Positions 51,223 to 62,000 are shown, counted from the first letter of the stretch. The stretch is DNA of 64,000 nt from Chitinophaga sp. HK235 (GCF_018255755.1 NZ_CP073766.1:3100001-3164000), one strand, 5' to 3'. The notes: generated by a model from the sequence alone, not told the origin. Numbers and translations are program-made.

Positions 51223-53433
51223 CTATTTTCCCAGCTCAAGCTGGTTTTTAACAAGTTGATAATAGGCGCCACCGCTGGATGCCAGTGTTTGATGTGTGCC
51301 GCTTTCCACAATGACACCCTTGTCCATCACCAGTATCTGATCGGCATGTTTTACGGTACTGAGACGATGTGCCACCACCACCACCGTTTTACCAGTAAAA
51401 AATTCCTGCAGGTTGTTGATGATTGCACGTTCGTTGTGCGCATCCAGTGAATTAGTGGCTTCATCGAGCAATACCACAGCGGGATTTCGGTAGATGAGCC
51501 GGGCAATGAGCAGACGTTGTGTCTGGCCTTCACTGAGGCCGTAACCATCTTTCCCGATCAGTGTTTCGTATCCGAAAGGCAGGGCCGTAAAAAAATCGTG
51601 TATGCATGCCATGCGGCAGGCTTCGTATAGCCGTTCATAGTCTCTGGTACCGGTACCGCTAAAAATGTTATTAGCAATTGTATCGCGAAACACATATCCA
51701 TCCTGCATAACCACACCACAGTGCTGTCGCCATGATTTTGCGGAATACTGCTGCAGCGGCGTTTTTCCCAGCCATACCATTCCTTCCAGTGGCTGATAAA
51801 ATTTTAGTAATAATTTCAGGAGGGTGGTTTTTCCGCTGCCGCTCATACCTACGATGGCAGTCACTTTGCCGGCTGGTATAACAAGATCCAGGTTTTGCAG
51901 TATCAGTGGGGAAAACTTATGTCCGTAGCGGAATGATACATGCTGTAATCGTATATCCTGCCCCATTACAGCTGCCAGCGGAAGTTCCGGCTGCTGCGGA
52001 CCATCTTCATCTGCTTCATGATGTACTTCAGCCATGCGGCGCAGACTGAAGCGGGTGTTCTGCAAGGCACGGATAAAGTCTGTCAGCTGTGCCACCGGCG
52101 CACTCAGTTGCCCGCAGGTGTAAGTAATGGCCAGCATGGCCCCCAGTGTGAGTTGCCCGTTGACCACGAGTATCGCCGAAAAGCAGGTCACCAGTACATT
52201 ACGGGATTCATTGATGAAGAGTGCCACTCCCTGCACCAGCTGATCCAGCCGAAGGCTCTCCAGCTTTACTTCTATGGAACGTTCCTGTATGTTTTCCCAC
52301 TGTGTTGTTTTTCCGGTTTCGCTGCCGGTGAGCCTGATCTCCTGCATGCCGCTGAACATCTCCAGCAACATGTCCTGGTTGGCAGCCAGTACGCGGAATC
52401 TTTTCTGGTCGAGGCGGCTGCGGCGCTCGCGGAAAGCCCAGGTCCACAACATGCCGATAGCCGCTCCTGCCATAAACAGAATGAAGATAAGCCCGTTGTA
52501 ATACAACAGCACCCCTCCCAACACCAGTATTGTTACCACCGACAACACAAAGCTGATAAGCGATACCGTGAGAAAGTCCTCTACCCGCTGGTTGTCTGTC
52601 ACACGTTGCATATTATCTCCTGCCTGTCTGTTATCAAAAAAAGAGATGGGCAATCGCAGAAGCTTATGCAGGAAGTCTTTGAGCATGCCCATACTGATGC
52701 GGGCCCCGACCTGCAGCAACAGTCGTGCACGAATAAAATCAGCGACCATCCTTCCCAGGAAAAGGGCCAGCAGCCCGGCACCAATCAATAACAACAGCGG
52801 CACCTGTCGGCCCTGAATGCCTTTGTCCATGATCGCCTGGGTGAGCAAGGGCGTGAGTAACGAAAACAGACTGGCCAGCAATAAAGTCAGCATCACCGGC
52901 AGCATGCTTTTACGATGTGCTTTCAGATAAGGCCACAGTAGCTTTACAGAGGCCGTTGGTTCCTGTATTTTCGCTGCTTCATGGAAAGCGGGCCCCGGCT
53001 CCAGGAACAGCGCACGGCCATAGCTGGCCTCTTCACTGACCTGCCAGGCGGCCATAAATTCGGGGACGGAGTATCTGCTGCGCCGCCCCAGTGCCGGGTC
53101 GGCAACATACACCTGTGTTGCAGTAATATGATACAGCACGACAAAATGCTGTTTATCCCAATGCAGGATGCAGGGCAGTGGCGCCTTTCGGGCCAACACA
53201 GCAAAAGGCAGTTCGGCGGGCAGCGTTTTAAAGCCCAGCTGTTCAGCTGCCACGATCATATCCGCAAAAGTGACTCCCTGTCTGGATATATGGCAGGCAT
53301 TACGCAGGTACTGCAACGGATATACCTTCCCGTAATATGCCGCTATCATCTTCAGACAGGTGGGCCCGCAGTCCATCGCATCAGACTGCCTGTAAAAAGG
53401 GAACGGTTTTTTATCGAATATTTTTTGAAACAT
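51223..53433 (-). CDS. Peptidase-containing ABC exporter (C39, LanT/PCAT type)
   Basis: 736 residues with three parts. The C39 peptidase domain (1-140) has SDAMDCGPTCLKMIAAYYG with catalytic C22 and ILHWDKQHFVVLYH with the His; it cuts leaders after the double Gly. The ABC transmembrane domain spans about 170-450. The ATP-binding domain has Walker A GMSGSGKTTLL, signature LSEGQTQRLLIA and VVLLDEATNSLD. Inner-membrane exporter that cleaves and secretes GG-leader peptides such as the two precursors here. The start codon lies inside the operator-like site. First gene of the minus-strand arm. Confidence 0.95.
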   Translation of the reverse strand: MFQKIFDKKPFPFYRQSDAMDCGPTCLKMIAAYYGKVYPLQYLRNACHISRQGVTFADMIVAAEQLGFKTLPAELPFAVLARKAPLPCILHWDKQHFVVLYHITATQVYVADPALGRRSRYSVPEFMAAWQVSEEASYGRALFLEPGPAFHEAAKIQEPTASVKLLWPYLKAHRKSMLPVMLTLLLASLFSLLTPLLTQAIMDKGIQGRQVPLLLLIGAGLLALFLGRMVADFIRARLLLQVGARISMGMLKDFLHKLLRLPISFFDNRQAGDNMQRVTDNQRVEDFLTVSLISFVLSVVTILVLGGVLLYYNGLIFILFMAGAAIGMLWTWAFRERRSRLDQKRFRVLAANQDMLLEMFSGMQEIRLTGSETGKTTQWENIQERSIEVKLESLRLDQLVQGVALFINESRNVLVTCFSAILVVNGQLTLGAMLAITYTCGQLSAPVAQLTDFIRALQNTRFSLRRMAEVHHEADEDGPQQPELPLAAVMGQDIRLQHVSFRYGHKFSPLILQNLDLVIPAGKVTAIVGMSGSGKTTLLKLLLKFYQPLEGMVWLGKTPLQQYSAKSWRQHCGVVMQDGYVFRDTIANNIFSGTGTRDYERLYEACRMACIHDFFTALPFGYETLIGKDGYGLSEGQTQRLLIARLIYRNPAVVLLDEATNSLDAHNERAIINNLQEFFTGKTVVVVAHRLSTVKHADQILVMDKGVIVESGTHQTLASSGGAYYQLVKNQLELGK

Positions 53434-53475
53434 TGTTGCAATTTAAAAATAAAACAAATATGCAACAATGTTTCA
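53426..53475. promoter_or_regulatory. Inverted-repeat operator at the exporter gene start
   Basis: Two exact 15-base copies in inverted order: TGAAACATTGTTGCA (53426-53440) and TGCAACAATGTTTCA (53461-53475), 20 bases apart. The first overlaps the exporter ATG (53431-53433). The same 15-mer occurs upstream of the plus-strand arm at 39005-39019. Confidence 0.7.
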
Positions 53476-53504
53476 AAAAATATCAATTACTTATTTTTCT
53501 TAAA

Positions 53505-53537
53505 ACAAAAAGGGCTGCTTTTAAAAGCAGCCCCCGG
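53505..53537 (-). terminator. Terminator of the beta-propeller gene
   Basis: Perfect 11-bp arms GGGCTGCTTTT and AAAAGCAGCCC (53512-53533); read on the minus strand it is followed by a T-rich run, placed 25-50 bases after the stop at 53558. Confidence 0.8.
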
Positions 53538-53557
53538 ATATGTTGATTCAGGAAAAC

Positions 53558-54820
53558 CTATCTAAAGGTGATCGCGTAAAGCTTACCATCTGCAGCAGCA
53601 GCGTATATCGTATCTCCATCGATCAGCGGCGCTGTCACAAAAGGAGCCAGTTGATACAGTTTATCCATGACCGTTAAAGTGGTCGTATATAGATTGGGGT
53701 TAGCCCCGGCAGCAAGCCGACGGAACCGGATCCTGCCCAGGCTGTCCAGGTTAGTGGCAGCATACTGATTTCTGCCGGGCGTATCAAAATGATCCACCTG
53801 CTGCCAGTTGTTGGTATTTATCAGAAACAGTCTGCCGGTGAAATCGCCATAGCTGAGCGTATTACCTGATACTACCGGTGCTCCGAATATATAGCCGCCG
53901 CCTTTATGGCGGTTGAGTTCCTTGCCGGTAGCGGCATCAACGTCTACCATAAGGAAACTATCAGAGGTACCTACGTAAACATGATTGCCGGCTATTGCCG
54001 CCGCTCCTACAATCCAGGCATCTCCGGCACTGTATTCCCATTTTTTATGGCCGGTAAATAAGTCCAGCGCATACAGCCGGGCATCCCTGGTTCCGATGTA
54101 CACGGTGCTGTCGCCCACCACCGGTTTAGCCTGTATGCCTTCCAGCACATGCTCCTTTGGATGATCTTTACTTTTGAACTTCCATAACAGTTTGCCGGAG
54201 CGTGTATCCAGCGCATAAATATAGGTATCCCAGCTTCCGGCCAGCAGGATGTTGTTACTGCAGGTAACGCCCGCATGTACCGGTCCGTTTGTTTTGTATT
54301 TCCAGCGGACTTTCCCATTGGCTTTGTTCAGCGCATAGACACAGCTGTCGCTGCTGCCGAAATACACAGAAGAAGGGTCTGTTGCCGGAGCGGACAAATA
54401 CAGATCATACTGATCTTCCATGTACTGAGTAGCTGGTTCCATACCCCAATATCCGATGGCACCGATCCTGCGCTCTCCACCGGTTTTAAATTTCCATATG
54501 GGTTTACCACTGTTGGCATTGACCGCATAATAATAACCATCATAACTACCTACAAAAACGGTTGCATCGGAAACTGCCGGTTCAGTGGCAATTCCGGCTG
54601 CTGCCTTGAATTTCCAGTTCTGTGCCCCTGTTTTTTTGTTGATGGAATACAGATGACCGTCCATACTCGCTGTCAGAATCGACTGTTTGTACAAAACAGG
54701 TGTAGCGAAGATCTTGTCTTGTGCAGCAAAAAGGACCCGTGATGTTCCAAACTTTGGTGTTTGGGCATAAGCAGTGGTGACCAGCATGGTCAGTAGCACA
54801 GGGATTATATTAAATTTCAT
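53558..54820 (-). CDS. Secreted PQQ-like beta-propeller protein
   Basis: 420 residues from ATG 54820; signal peptide NIIPVLLTMLVTTAYAQ. The body is a run of propeller blades with the PQQ-repeat pattern, such as GHLYSINKKTGAQNWKFKA, YYYAVNANSGKPIWKFKTG, CVYALNKANGKVRWKYKT, YIYALDTRSGKLLWKFKS and RLYALDLFTGHKKWEYSAG, about seven blades in all. Like BamB and related proteins it is probably a structural or binding scaffold; there are no dehydrogenase residues, so it is not a quinoprotein enzyme. Divergent from the TonB receptor gene. Confidence 0.88.
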   Translation of the reverse strand: MKFNIIPVLLTMLVTTAYAQTPKFGTSRVLFAAQDKIFATPVLYKQSILTASMDGHLYSINKKTGAQNWKFKAAAGIATEPAVSDATVFVGSYDGYYYAVNANSGKPIWKFKTGGERRIGAIGYWGMEPATQYMEDQYDLYLSAPATDPSSVYFGSSDSCVYALNKANGKVRWKYKTNGPVHAGVTCSNNILLAGSWDTYIYALDTRSGKLLWKFKSKDHPKEHVLEGIQAKPVVGDSTVYIGTRDARLYALDLFTGHKKWEYSAGDAWIVGAAAIAGNHVYVGTSDSFLMVDVDAATGKELNRHKGGGYIFGAPVVSGNTLSYGDFTGRLFLINTNNWQQVDHFDTPGRNQYAATNLDSLGRIRFRRLAAGANPNLYTTTLTVMDKLYQLAPFVTAPLIDGDTIYAAAADGKLYAITFR

Positions 54821-54989
54821 AAGCGATGGATTGAAGTATAAACTTGGATGAAAATAGTAATCTTTTTTGTCCCGGGAAACAGACTGTCCATAAAAGCAGC
54901 TATGCAATCGATACTATCTGCTTAAATCCGGGAAATTTTTTGCACGATAATTTTTCCGCTTTCGAGTAGCCCGGGACCTTTATACAGCA

Positions 54990-54997
54990 TAATTTTG
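54990..54997 (+). promoter_or_regulatory. Putative -7 promoter box of the second TonB receptor
   Basis: TAATTTTG matches the Bacteroidota TAnnTTTG consensus 48 bases before the ATG; a T-rich stretch lies further upstream in the 224-base gap between the divergent genes. Confidence 0.4.
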
Positions 54998-55044
54998 CGC
55001 CCAATTCATAATAAAAATTTACCTGTAAAATATAACAGACCAGC

Positions 55045-57117
55045 ATGTCATCATTACTTGCACGCCATTCAACCAAAATTGCGCTTATCTGCCTGCTGGC
55101 CACCGGCAAGGCTTACAGCCAGGACAGCACCAAATACAAGAGACAGACAGATACCACCAGCCAGCTGGGAGAAATAATTGTCACTGCCAGCAGGGTAGCC
55201 GAAAGCATCAATGACGTACCTTCCTCTGTGACTGTTATTTCCAGGAAAGAAGTGGAGAAACAGGCACAAATCAACAATAACCTGCCTTATATCCTGATGC
55301 AGAAAGTGCCGGGTATCTCAGCCAGTGAAGAAAGTCAGAATAATTTTGCGGGTAAACTGCGTGGCCGGAATTTTCTGGTGCTGATCGATGGCGTCCCGCA
55401 ATCCACCCCACTCCGGAACGGAGGCCGCGATCTCAGAACGATAGACGTGAGCGCGATAGACCATGTGGAAGTGATCAACGGTGCGTCTTCCATGTATGGC
55501 AACGGTGCTGCCGGCGGTATCATCAACTACATCACCAAAAAACCGGTAAAAGGCGTTCCATTCAGCTCTTCCACCTATTTCAACAATAGCCTGAACCTCG
55601 CTAAAACAGATGGCACCTATGGTTATAATATTTCACAGTTATTCAGTGGGGAAGTAAAGAAGTTCGATTATGTGATCCAGGGTAAGATGGCCCATAGCGA
55701 CGTGGTAAGATCTGCCGACGGAGAAGTAGTAAGCCCCTTTTACGGCCTTGGCGAAACCCGGACCTACAATGCCCTGGTCAAACTTGGATACAACATCAAC
55801 GACCAGCACAGAGTAGAAGTAATGGGCAACTACTATAACAGCATTCAGGATAGTAAGTATATCGGTACCCCAGGTAAATTCGGGGTTTCTCCCGCCATTG
55901 GTATTCCCGGGGATACCAATATCCTGGGTGGTACACCCTACAACAAAACCCTTAACATCAGATACACCGGCACTTTCGGGAAAACAGAAGCCAGCCTGAT
56001 TGCCTACTACGACGATATTAATTCCGTATTTGAAGCCTATAACCAGGTATTTTCGGACCACTGGGGCACCAGGCTGAATTTGAATACGCCTTTCTCCTTA
56101 TCCCGGAACATCAGCCTGCAGCTGATTTATGGTTTTGATTTCCTGAAAGACCATACGGTCCAAAAAGATATGGCCAGCAAACTGATCACCCCGGATATGA
56201 ATATGAACAGCATTGCGCCTTATGTTCAGTCGAAATGGGTACTTCATCATCACTGGATACTGAAAGCCGGTGCCAGGTATGAGAACCTGCACTTCAAAAC
56301 CGGCGATCTCACCAAAGGAAACATACTCACACAGGGAGCCAGCAATACCTACAATACCGTTGTATTTAACGCCGGCGCACGATTCAATAAATTATCCTAT
56401 CTGCAACCCTTTGCCAGCTTTTCACAGGGTTTTTCCATCGGTGATGTAGGGCTGATTCTCCGTAATGGTGTCTCCCTCAATGCTATCAATGTTTCTCCTG
56501 TTAAAGTGAATAACTTCGAAGCAGGCATCAGCGGTGCCTGGCACAGATTAAACTATGAATTAACAGGATACTACAGCAGCACCCAAAAGGGCACCACCTA
56601 TGCTGAAACCACGGTTCCGGGCAACTACGAGCTGATACAGATACCTCAACGGATATACGGAGCAGAAGCCGTGCTGGGTTATAAAGCCACCGACTGGCTT
56701 AAACTCGGCGGCCTCCTGGGTTATATGGATGGCAGAGAAGATACCCAAAACAACGGCCACTACGATGCCAAACCTGACAACTCCATCATCTCTCCACTGA
56801 AAATAGGTGCCAACGCCAGCTTCAGCATCACCCGCCGCTGGGACCTGATGCTCCAGATGGTGAATGTCGGCTCCAGAGATGTGTTTCCAAAAGAAAAATA
56901 CAATTACGGAAAGTATCCTGTAACAGGATATACCTTGTTCGATCTGTTTACTTCTTACAGGTTGAAATATGTTACAGTCAACTTCTCCGTCAACAATCTC
57001 TTTAACGCCAACTACTACCCTGTCCACTCCGCCATACGCGGTGCTACTTCCGAGGGCAGGTATTATGTGAAAGGCAGCGGAGCGGTAGCCAATCTTGGTA
57101 TAGTGGTCAATCTGTAA
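55045..57117 (+). CDS. TonB-dependent receptor
   Basis: 690 residues. A signal peptide (TKIALICLLATGKAYS) is followed by a TonB-box-like EIIVTASRVAESINDVP, a plug (SVTVISRKEVEKQAQINNNL, LRGRNFLVLIDGVPQ, IDHVEVINGASSMYGNGAAG) and a 22-strand barrel ending LGIVVNL. It is the FecA/BtuB-like short receptor type without a CarboxypepD_reg domain; the ligand is probably an iron chelate or similar, by family only. Monocistronic or followed by the CHMI-type isomerase gene 53 bases later. Confidence 0.92.
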   Translation: MSSLLARHSTKIALICLLATGKAYSQDSTKYKRQTDTTSQLGEIIVTASRVAESINDVPSSVTVISRKEVEKQAQINNNLPYILMQKVPGISASEESQNNFAGKLRGRNFLVLIDGVPQSTPLRNGGRDLRTIDVSAIDHVEVINGASSMYGNGAAGGIINYITKKPVKGVPFSSSTYFNNSLNLAKTDGTYGYNISQLFSGEVKKFDYVIQGKMAHSDVVRSADGEVVSPFYGLGETRTYNALVKLGYNINDQHRVEVMGNYYNSIQDSKYIGTPGKFGVSPAIGIPGDTNILGGTPYNKTLNIRYTGTFGKTEASLIAYYDDINSVFEAYNQVFSDHWGTRLNLNTPFSLSRNISLQLIYGFDFLKDHTVQKDMASKLITPDMNMNSIAPYVQSKWVLHHHWILKAGARYENLHFKTGDLTKGNILTQGASNTYNTVVFNAGARFNKLSYLQPFASFSQGFSIGDVGLILRNGVSLNAINVSPVKVNNFEAGISGAWHRLNYELTGYYSSTQKGTTYAETTVPGNYELIQIPQRIYGAEAVLGYKATDWLKLGGLLGYMDGREDTQNNGHYDAKPDNSIISPLKIGANASFSITRRWDLMLQMVNVGSRDVFPKEKYNYGKYPVTGYTLFDLFTSYRLKYVTVNFSVNNLFNANYYPVHSAIRGATSEGRYYVKGSGAVANLGIVVNL

Positions 57118-57170
57118 TATTATTAACCCGAAATGTGGTAAGTTTATGTCTTCACCCAATAACCCGACAC

Positions 57171-57548
57171 ATGCCTCACTTTGTAATAGAATGTTCTCAG
57201 AATATACTGGAACAGCAGCCAGCTGATGTTATTATGGATACCGTTTATGATGCAGCAGAAACAACAGGATTGTTTGCGGAGAATGATATCAAGGTGCGAT
57301 TGAAGAGTTATGAGCATTACCGGTTAGGGAAAGGTAAACATAGTTTTCTGCATATTTTTGGCAGTATTATGGAAGGGCGGACCACAGAACAAAAGGCACA
57401 TCTTTCCAATGTGATTATACAAAAACTAACATCGTTATTTCCGGATATTTCCTTTCTGTCAATCAACATCAGTGAATTTGAGTTGGCCACTTATTCCAAC
57501 AGATCGCTGATTAATCCCCTCAATACCGGAAGGGACCGGCATTTTTAA
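57171..57548 (+). CDS. 5-carboxymethyl-2-hydroxymuconate delta-isomerase (CHMI) family tautomerase
   Basis: 125 residues from ATG 57171; an upstream codon would bury the catalytic Pro. After Met removal the N-terminal Pro (MPHFVIECS) is the catalytic base of the tautomerase superfamily. The CHMI marks include ENDIKVRLKSYEHYRLGKG, HIFGSIMEGRTTEQKAHLSN, and a C-terminal INISEFELATYSNRSLI. It probably acts on aromatic degradation intermediates, but no other hpa genes are near, so the substrate may differ. Confidence 0.87.
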   Translation: MPHFVIECSQNILEQQPADVIMDTVYDAAETTGLFAENDIKVRLKSYEHYRLGKGKHSFLHIFGSIMEGRTTEQKAHLSNVIIQKLTSLFPDISFLSINISEFELATYSNRSLINPLNTGRDRHF

Positions 57549-57590
57549 ACTGCGGTAACATATCCTGAAGTTGTTTATTTTAACAATAAA

Positions 57591-57623
57591 AAAAGGCCGT
57601 CCTATAAAGGACAGCCTTTTTCT
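57591..57623. terminator. Bidirectional terminator between isomerase and SusD genes
   Basis: Arms AAAAGGCCGTCCT and AGGACAGCCTTTT with one mismatch and a short loop, with an A-run and a T-run on either side. Confidence 0.8.
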
Positions 57624-57637
57624 CTTCTCCATTTCGT

Positions 57638-59041
57638 CTAGTTAGAAGTATCCCACCAGACACGATCATTAACGGTTGCTTTTTGATCCGGCTGAGGGTT
57701 AGTCAGCAATTCGGTTGCAGGATAGGGCCATCTTCTCGGAATACCATTTACACCTGTACCTACATAAGGTATCAGCTGGGGGAATCCGGTACGGCGCCAG
57801 TCGTTGTACACTTCCGGTGACAGGAAATCTGCAATATATTTTTCTGAAATAATCTGTTGCACTGCATTTGCATCTGTCAGGGCAGGTCTTGAAGCGATAT
57901 ATGCCTGTTGAGCATCAGCCGCAACACCCAGCAAAGACATATGCGCTGCGATGGCGGTCTGGTACACTGGCTGGGCGGCAGCTGCACCCTGTTTAATAAG
58001 CGTGGCCTCTGCCTTGATGAATAATGCTTCGCTATAAGTGGCCAGGTACAGTTTGGCTGCTGCACCGCCATAAAAACTATTCACCCCAGAGTATGCGCTG
58101 GCGTTACCAGCGGGCTTGTCCCCCACTTTTCTACCTACATATACGCCATCAGCATTTTTCTTAGCAATGATCGGTAACCTGGGATCGTTACGGGATTTCA
58201 GGGAATCTACAAAAGACTGACCCAGTACCACACCACCGGAAGCAGCGCTAAAGTTATAAAACCAGGGATTGGAACCGTTTCCTGTTCCGGGATAAGGAAC
58301 AAAAGCATTATCGTCGTTATTTCCAAAACCATTCTGCAGCGCCGTTAATGCACTATCTGCCTGCAAGGCAGCCGTACGGCCCGGCGCTTTGGACAGCCGC
58401 AGATAATACCTTGCCTTGAGGGTATAAATCAGCTTTTTCCACTGTGTCATATCTCCCTTGTAGATAAAATCATCTCCGCCGGGAACCGCTACACCGGCTG
58501 GCTGGTTGATATAATACAAGGCACTGTCCAACATCTGCTGAATAGTCCGATAGACATTCTCCTGACTATCATATTTGGGTTTCATCACCTCCGGTATCCG
58601 GAAACCCTCGGAATAAGGTATGTTATTCCACAAGTCTGAAGCGATGGCCAGGTTGTAAGCAAACAATGTTTTACCAATAGCTGCGTAGCGGTTATGTTTT
58701 GCATTGACAGCCTGGGATGTCATTATATTCAGATTAGCAAAAACACTGGTATAAAGCTCGTAATTCCAGGTATTGTTAACATCTGTACCATTAATCAGAT
58801 AGGACTCAAGGTTGGGCGCCTGTTGATTCAGTGAAAGCTGTTGCATCCAGTAAGCGGTAATATTGGTACTAGTTCCGCCTACTACCAGACTGGAAGTCGC
58901 TGCTTCTATACCTGGCAGCAGCTGCACTTCTTTTACCGATAAAGGATTATTAGGGTCGTCATTGATATCGAGGAATTTTTTGCAGCCAGTATTGATAAAC
59001 ACCAGGCCACCAATGAGGACGAACATTTTTATAATTCTCAT
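57638..59041 (-). CDS. SusD/RagB-like outer-membrane lipoprotein
   Basis: 467 residues with a lipoprotein signal (MFVLIGGLVFINTGCKKFLD, Cys20). It is the SusD-like class with the start KKFLDINDDPNNPLSVKEVQ, seen in many Chitinophaga proteins; the TPR-type region has LIYTLKARYYLRLSKAPGR, and the end has WRRTGFPQLIPYVGTGVNG with RRWPYPATELLTNPQ. It binds the ligand for the SusC protein encoded upstream (21-base gap). No degradative enzyme gene in reach. Confidence 0.92.
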   Translation of the reverse strand: MRIIKMFVLIGGLVFINTGCKKFLDINDDPNNPLSVKEVQLLPGIEAATSSLVVGGTSTNITAYWMQQLSLNQQAPNLESYLINGTDVNNTWNYELYTSVFANLNIMTSQAVNAKHNRYAAIGKTLFAYNLAIASDLWNNIPYSEGFRIPEVMKPKYDSQENVYRTIQQMLDSALYYINQPAGVAVPGGDDFIYKGDMTQWKKLIYTLKARYYLRLSKAPGRTAALQADSALTALQNGFGNNDDNAFVPYPGTGNGSNPWFYNFSAASGGVVLGQSFVDSLKSRNDPRLPIIAKKNADGVYVGRKVGDKPAGNASAYSGVNSFYGGAAAKLYLATYSEALFIKAEATLIKQGAAAAQPVYQTAIAAHMSLLGVAADAQQAYIASRPALTDANAVQQIISEKYIADFLSPEVYNDWRRTGFPQLIPYVGTGVNGIPRRWPYPATELLTNPQPDQKATVNDRVWWDTSN

Positions 59042-59062
59042 GTAATTAGCTTTAAACAGTCA

Positions 59063-62000
59063 TTAAAAGGCAACTTTCAATCCTACTATAATACTTTTGT
59101 TGGATGGCACCATAAAGTTGGAAAAACTATCTCCATTGCCTGTTCCTCCCAGACTTACCTCCGGATCAGAGCCGGTATAATTTTTATGCAGTATAAAGTT
59201 GGTGCCGGTTACAGAAAGTACCAGTGATTTAAATCCTGTTCTTTTTAATAAGTAAGTACTCAGATCATAAGCCAGGGATACCTGTCTCAGTTTCAGGAAA
59301 GAGCCGTCTTCCACGCTGCTTCCATCCACTTTGGAGTAGAATTTATAATAGTCTTCGCCCAGTGTGATAGGAACGTCATTGGGTTTGTTGTCGGAAGCCT
59401 TTACACCCGGCAGCACAACAGTAGTACCTCTGTCCTCCGTTTTCTTGGCAGTGCCATAATAATAGAGGTAGGAATTGTCGAGGTTGATCACCTCACCACC
59501 ATTTTTATGATCGATAGTGAAGGAGAAACTGAACCCTTTGTAGTTAAGCGTACTGGTAATACCACCCCTCCATTTTGGTACAACACTGCCGATCGGACCC
59601 AGCTCTGTACTAATGATAGGATAGCCCTTATTATCGATCAACATCTGACCCTGATCATTACGTTGATAGTGGCGACCATAGATCACACCATAAGGCTGAT
59701 TAGCATAGGCAAAAATTCCGGGAGTAGTAAATCCGGCTAACTGGAAGAAGTCTATACCACTTGCCAGGTTCAGCACTTTGTTGGTAATCTTTGTATAGTT
59801 GAGGCTAAGATTCCAGGTAAGATCTTTTGTTTTAACCGGTGTAATACCCAGGGTAACTTCAACACCTTTGTTCTGCATAGCACCGGCATTCAGAGAAGCG
59901 CTACTGAAGCCTGTTCCTGCGGAGATGGGTGTTCCGGGTGTAAGCAGATCGGTACTTTTTCTATCAAAATAAGAAACCTCCAGAGAAGCTCTGTTCCGGA
60001 AGAATTTTGCTTCCAGCCCCACTTCAAACTCTTTCAGTTTTTCATTTACAAGCGGGAAAGCATATGTGCTGGTACGCCAGTAGGCATTTTGTCCGTTGAA
60101 GGGGAAAGTTACACCAGGACCTGCCTGAAAGTAAGGATTATTGAGTGAATAGGGTCCTATGTTATCATTACCTACAGCAGAATAGGAAACCCTCACTTTA
60201 CCAAAATTTAAGATCGGGTTATCAGACATCTTCAATAACTCTGTAAAAATAAATCCTGCACTAGCCGATCCATAAGGGTAAAACTGATTGTCTTTTGATA
60301 ATACAGAGCTACCATCGTAACGGCCGGTGAGTGCCAGGGTAAGCATCCGTTTATATTCCAGGTTGGCCTGTGCATAGAAGCCTACTTTCCTCGTTCTGTA
60401 ATAACCGTAAGTGGAATTTACCTGAGCAAAGTTGCTAATATTGTACAGATTTTCAGCAGACATATCAACGCCCTGTACCAAGTTATTATCATTATAATTG
60501 CTCTGAATATTATTTCCGAGGAGCAGGTTACCAAACAGGTCTTTATTAAAATCCTTTCTCGCCTCAATCATCAGGTCATGGTTAAACTGATATCTTTTGA
60601 TATCGCGTTTATACATTTGCCCCGTACTTGGTGTAGCACCACTATTCCCCCATCCGATAGCACCGGGTGCTTCGTGGTAATCGGCAACATTGCTATACAT
60701 GTCAGCACCCACTCTTTCTGTAATGGTGAGCCAGGACAATGGTGTATAACTGAGTGTAACCACCGGGATAATGCGGTTGTTACGCTCGCGCAGACCAGTA
60801 TTTTCCAGTATCCAGTATGGGTTATTACGGTTGCTGCGGTATAAGCGCTGGGAGCCATCTTCATTGGTAACAGGAAACGGGTTCCATGAAATAGGCGCTC
60901 CGTAAACGGTCCACAGCGGATTTACGAAGTTGTTGCCTTCCACATAACGATGGTTATCTGATTGTATATAGTTAAACTGTGTAGTCAACTGCAGGTTGTC
61001 CAGCATTTTTACACTGTACTTTGCAAACAAGGAGTGCCTGGAATAATCCGTATTGGGGATTGTGCCATCCGTTTTCAGGTAAGAATAGGACAACAGATAG
61101 TTGGAGCGGTCGTTATAACCGGTTACGTTAATATTGTTATCACTGGTATGTCCTGTTCTGAAGAATTCCTTTAAGGGGTTATGTTTGGTGATGGGTGCTC
61201 CATTTACACGCAGGGTGTCGATGGCTGGTCCCCAGGAAGTGGAGGCATCCTCTTTATATTCCCCTCCATAGCCCTGGGCGAATTTGTCCTGAAACTTTGG
61301 AAATGTGGGTGTTTGAAAAGAATAACTACTGCTGATTGTCAGGTTGGGTCGTGTCTTGTTACCTTTACCAGTACCATTTTTTGTGGTAATAACCACTGCG
61401 CCACTTGCAGCAGCAGAACCGTACAAGGCGGTAGCGGCTGCACCTTTTAACACTGTAATACTTTCAATAATGTTGGGGTCGATGTCGCTGCCCCTGTTGG
61501 TGGTACCACCGTTATACATGGCTGTCCCGCTGGGGTTGCCGGCTTCAGTGTTATTCACGGGCACACCGTCAACGACCAGCAATGCCTGGTTGTTGCCCAC
61601 CAGTGAAGTGCTGCCACGTACTACTATTTTAGCGGAGCTTCCTGGTATACCACTGGAATTGGTAATCTGTACACCGGCCATTTTGCCGGCCAGCGCATTG
61701 ATCATATTATCCTGCTTGGCTTCTACGACAGCAGCACCTTTAATTTCTGCGACGCTGTAGGTCAGCATACGCTTGTCCCGTTTGATACCCAGTGCTGTTA
61801 CCGTTACTTCATTAATTTGTTTAGAATTGTCGGAAAGAGAGACGTTAACGGTTTGATCATGGCCTATTGTGATTTCTTCCGTTCCATAACCTAATGCAGT
61901 AACAAGGAGGATGTCACCTTCCTTTGCTGTTATTTTAAAAGAGCCATCACCACTGGCTGCTACGCCCGTTTTGGTGCCTTTTACACGGACAGAAGCGCCT

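Noticed and set aside
52018..52791. A 257-codon plus-strand frame opposite the C39 exporter
   Set aside because: Opposite the transmembrane domain of the exporter; His/Gln-rich shadow frame.
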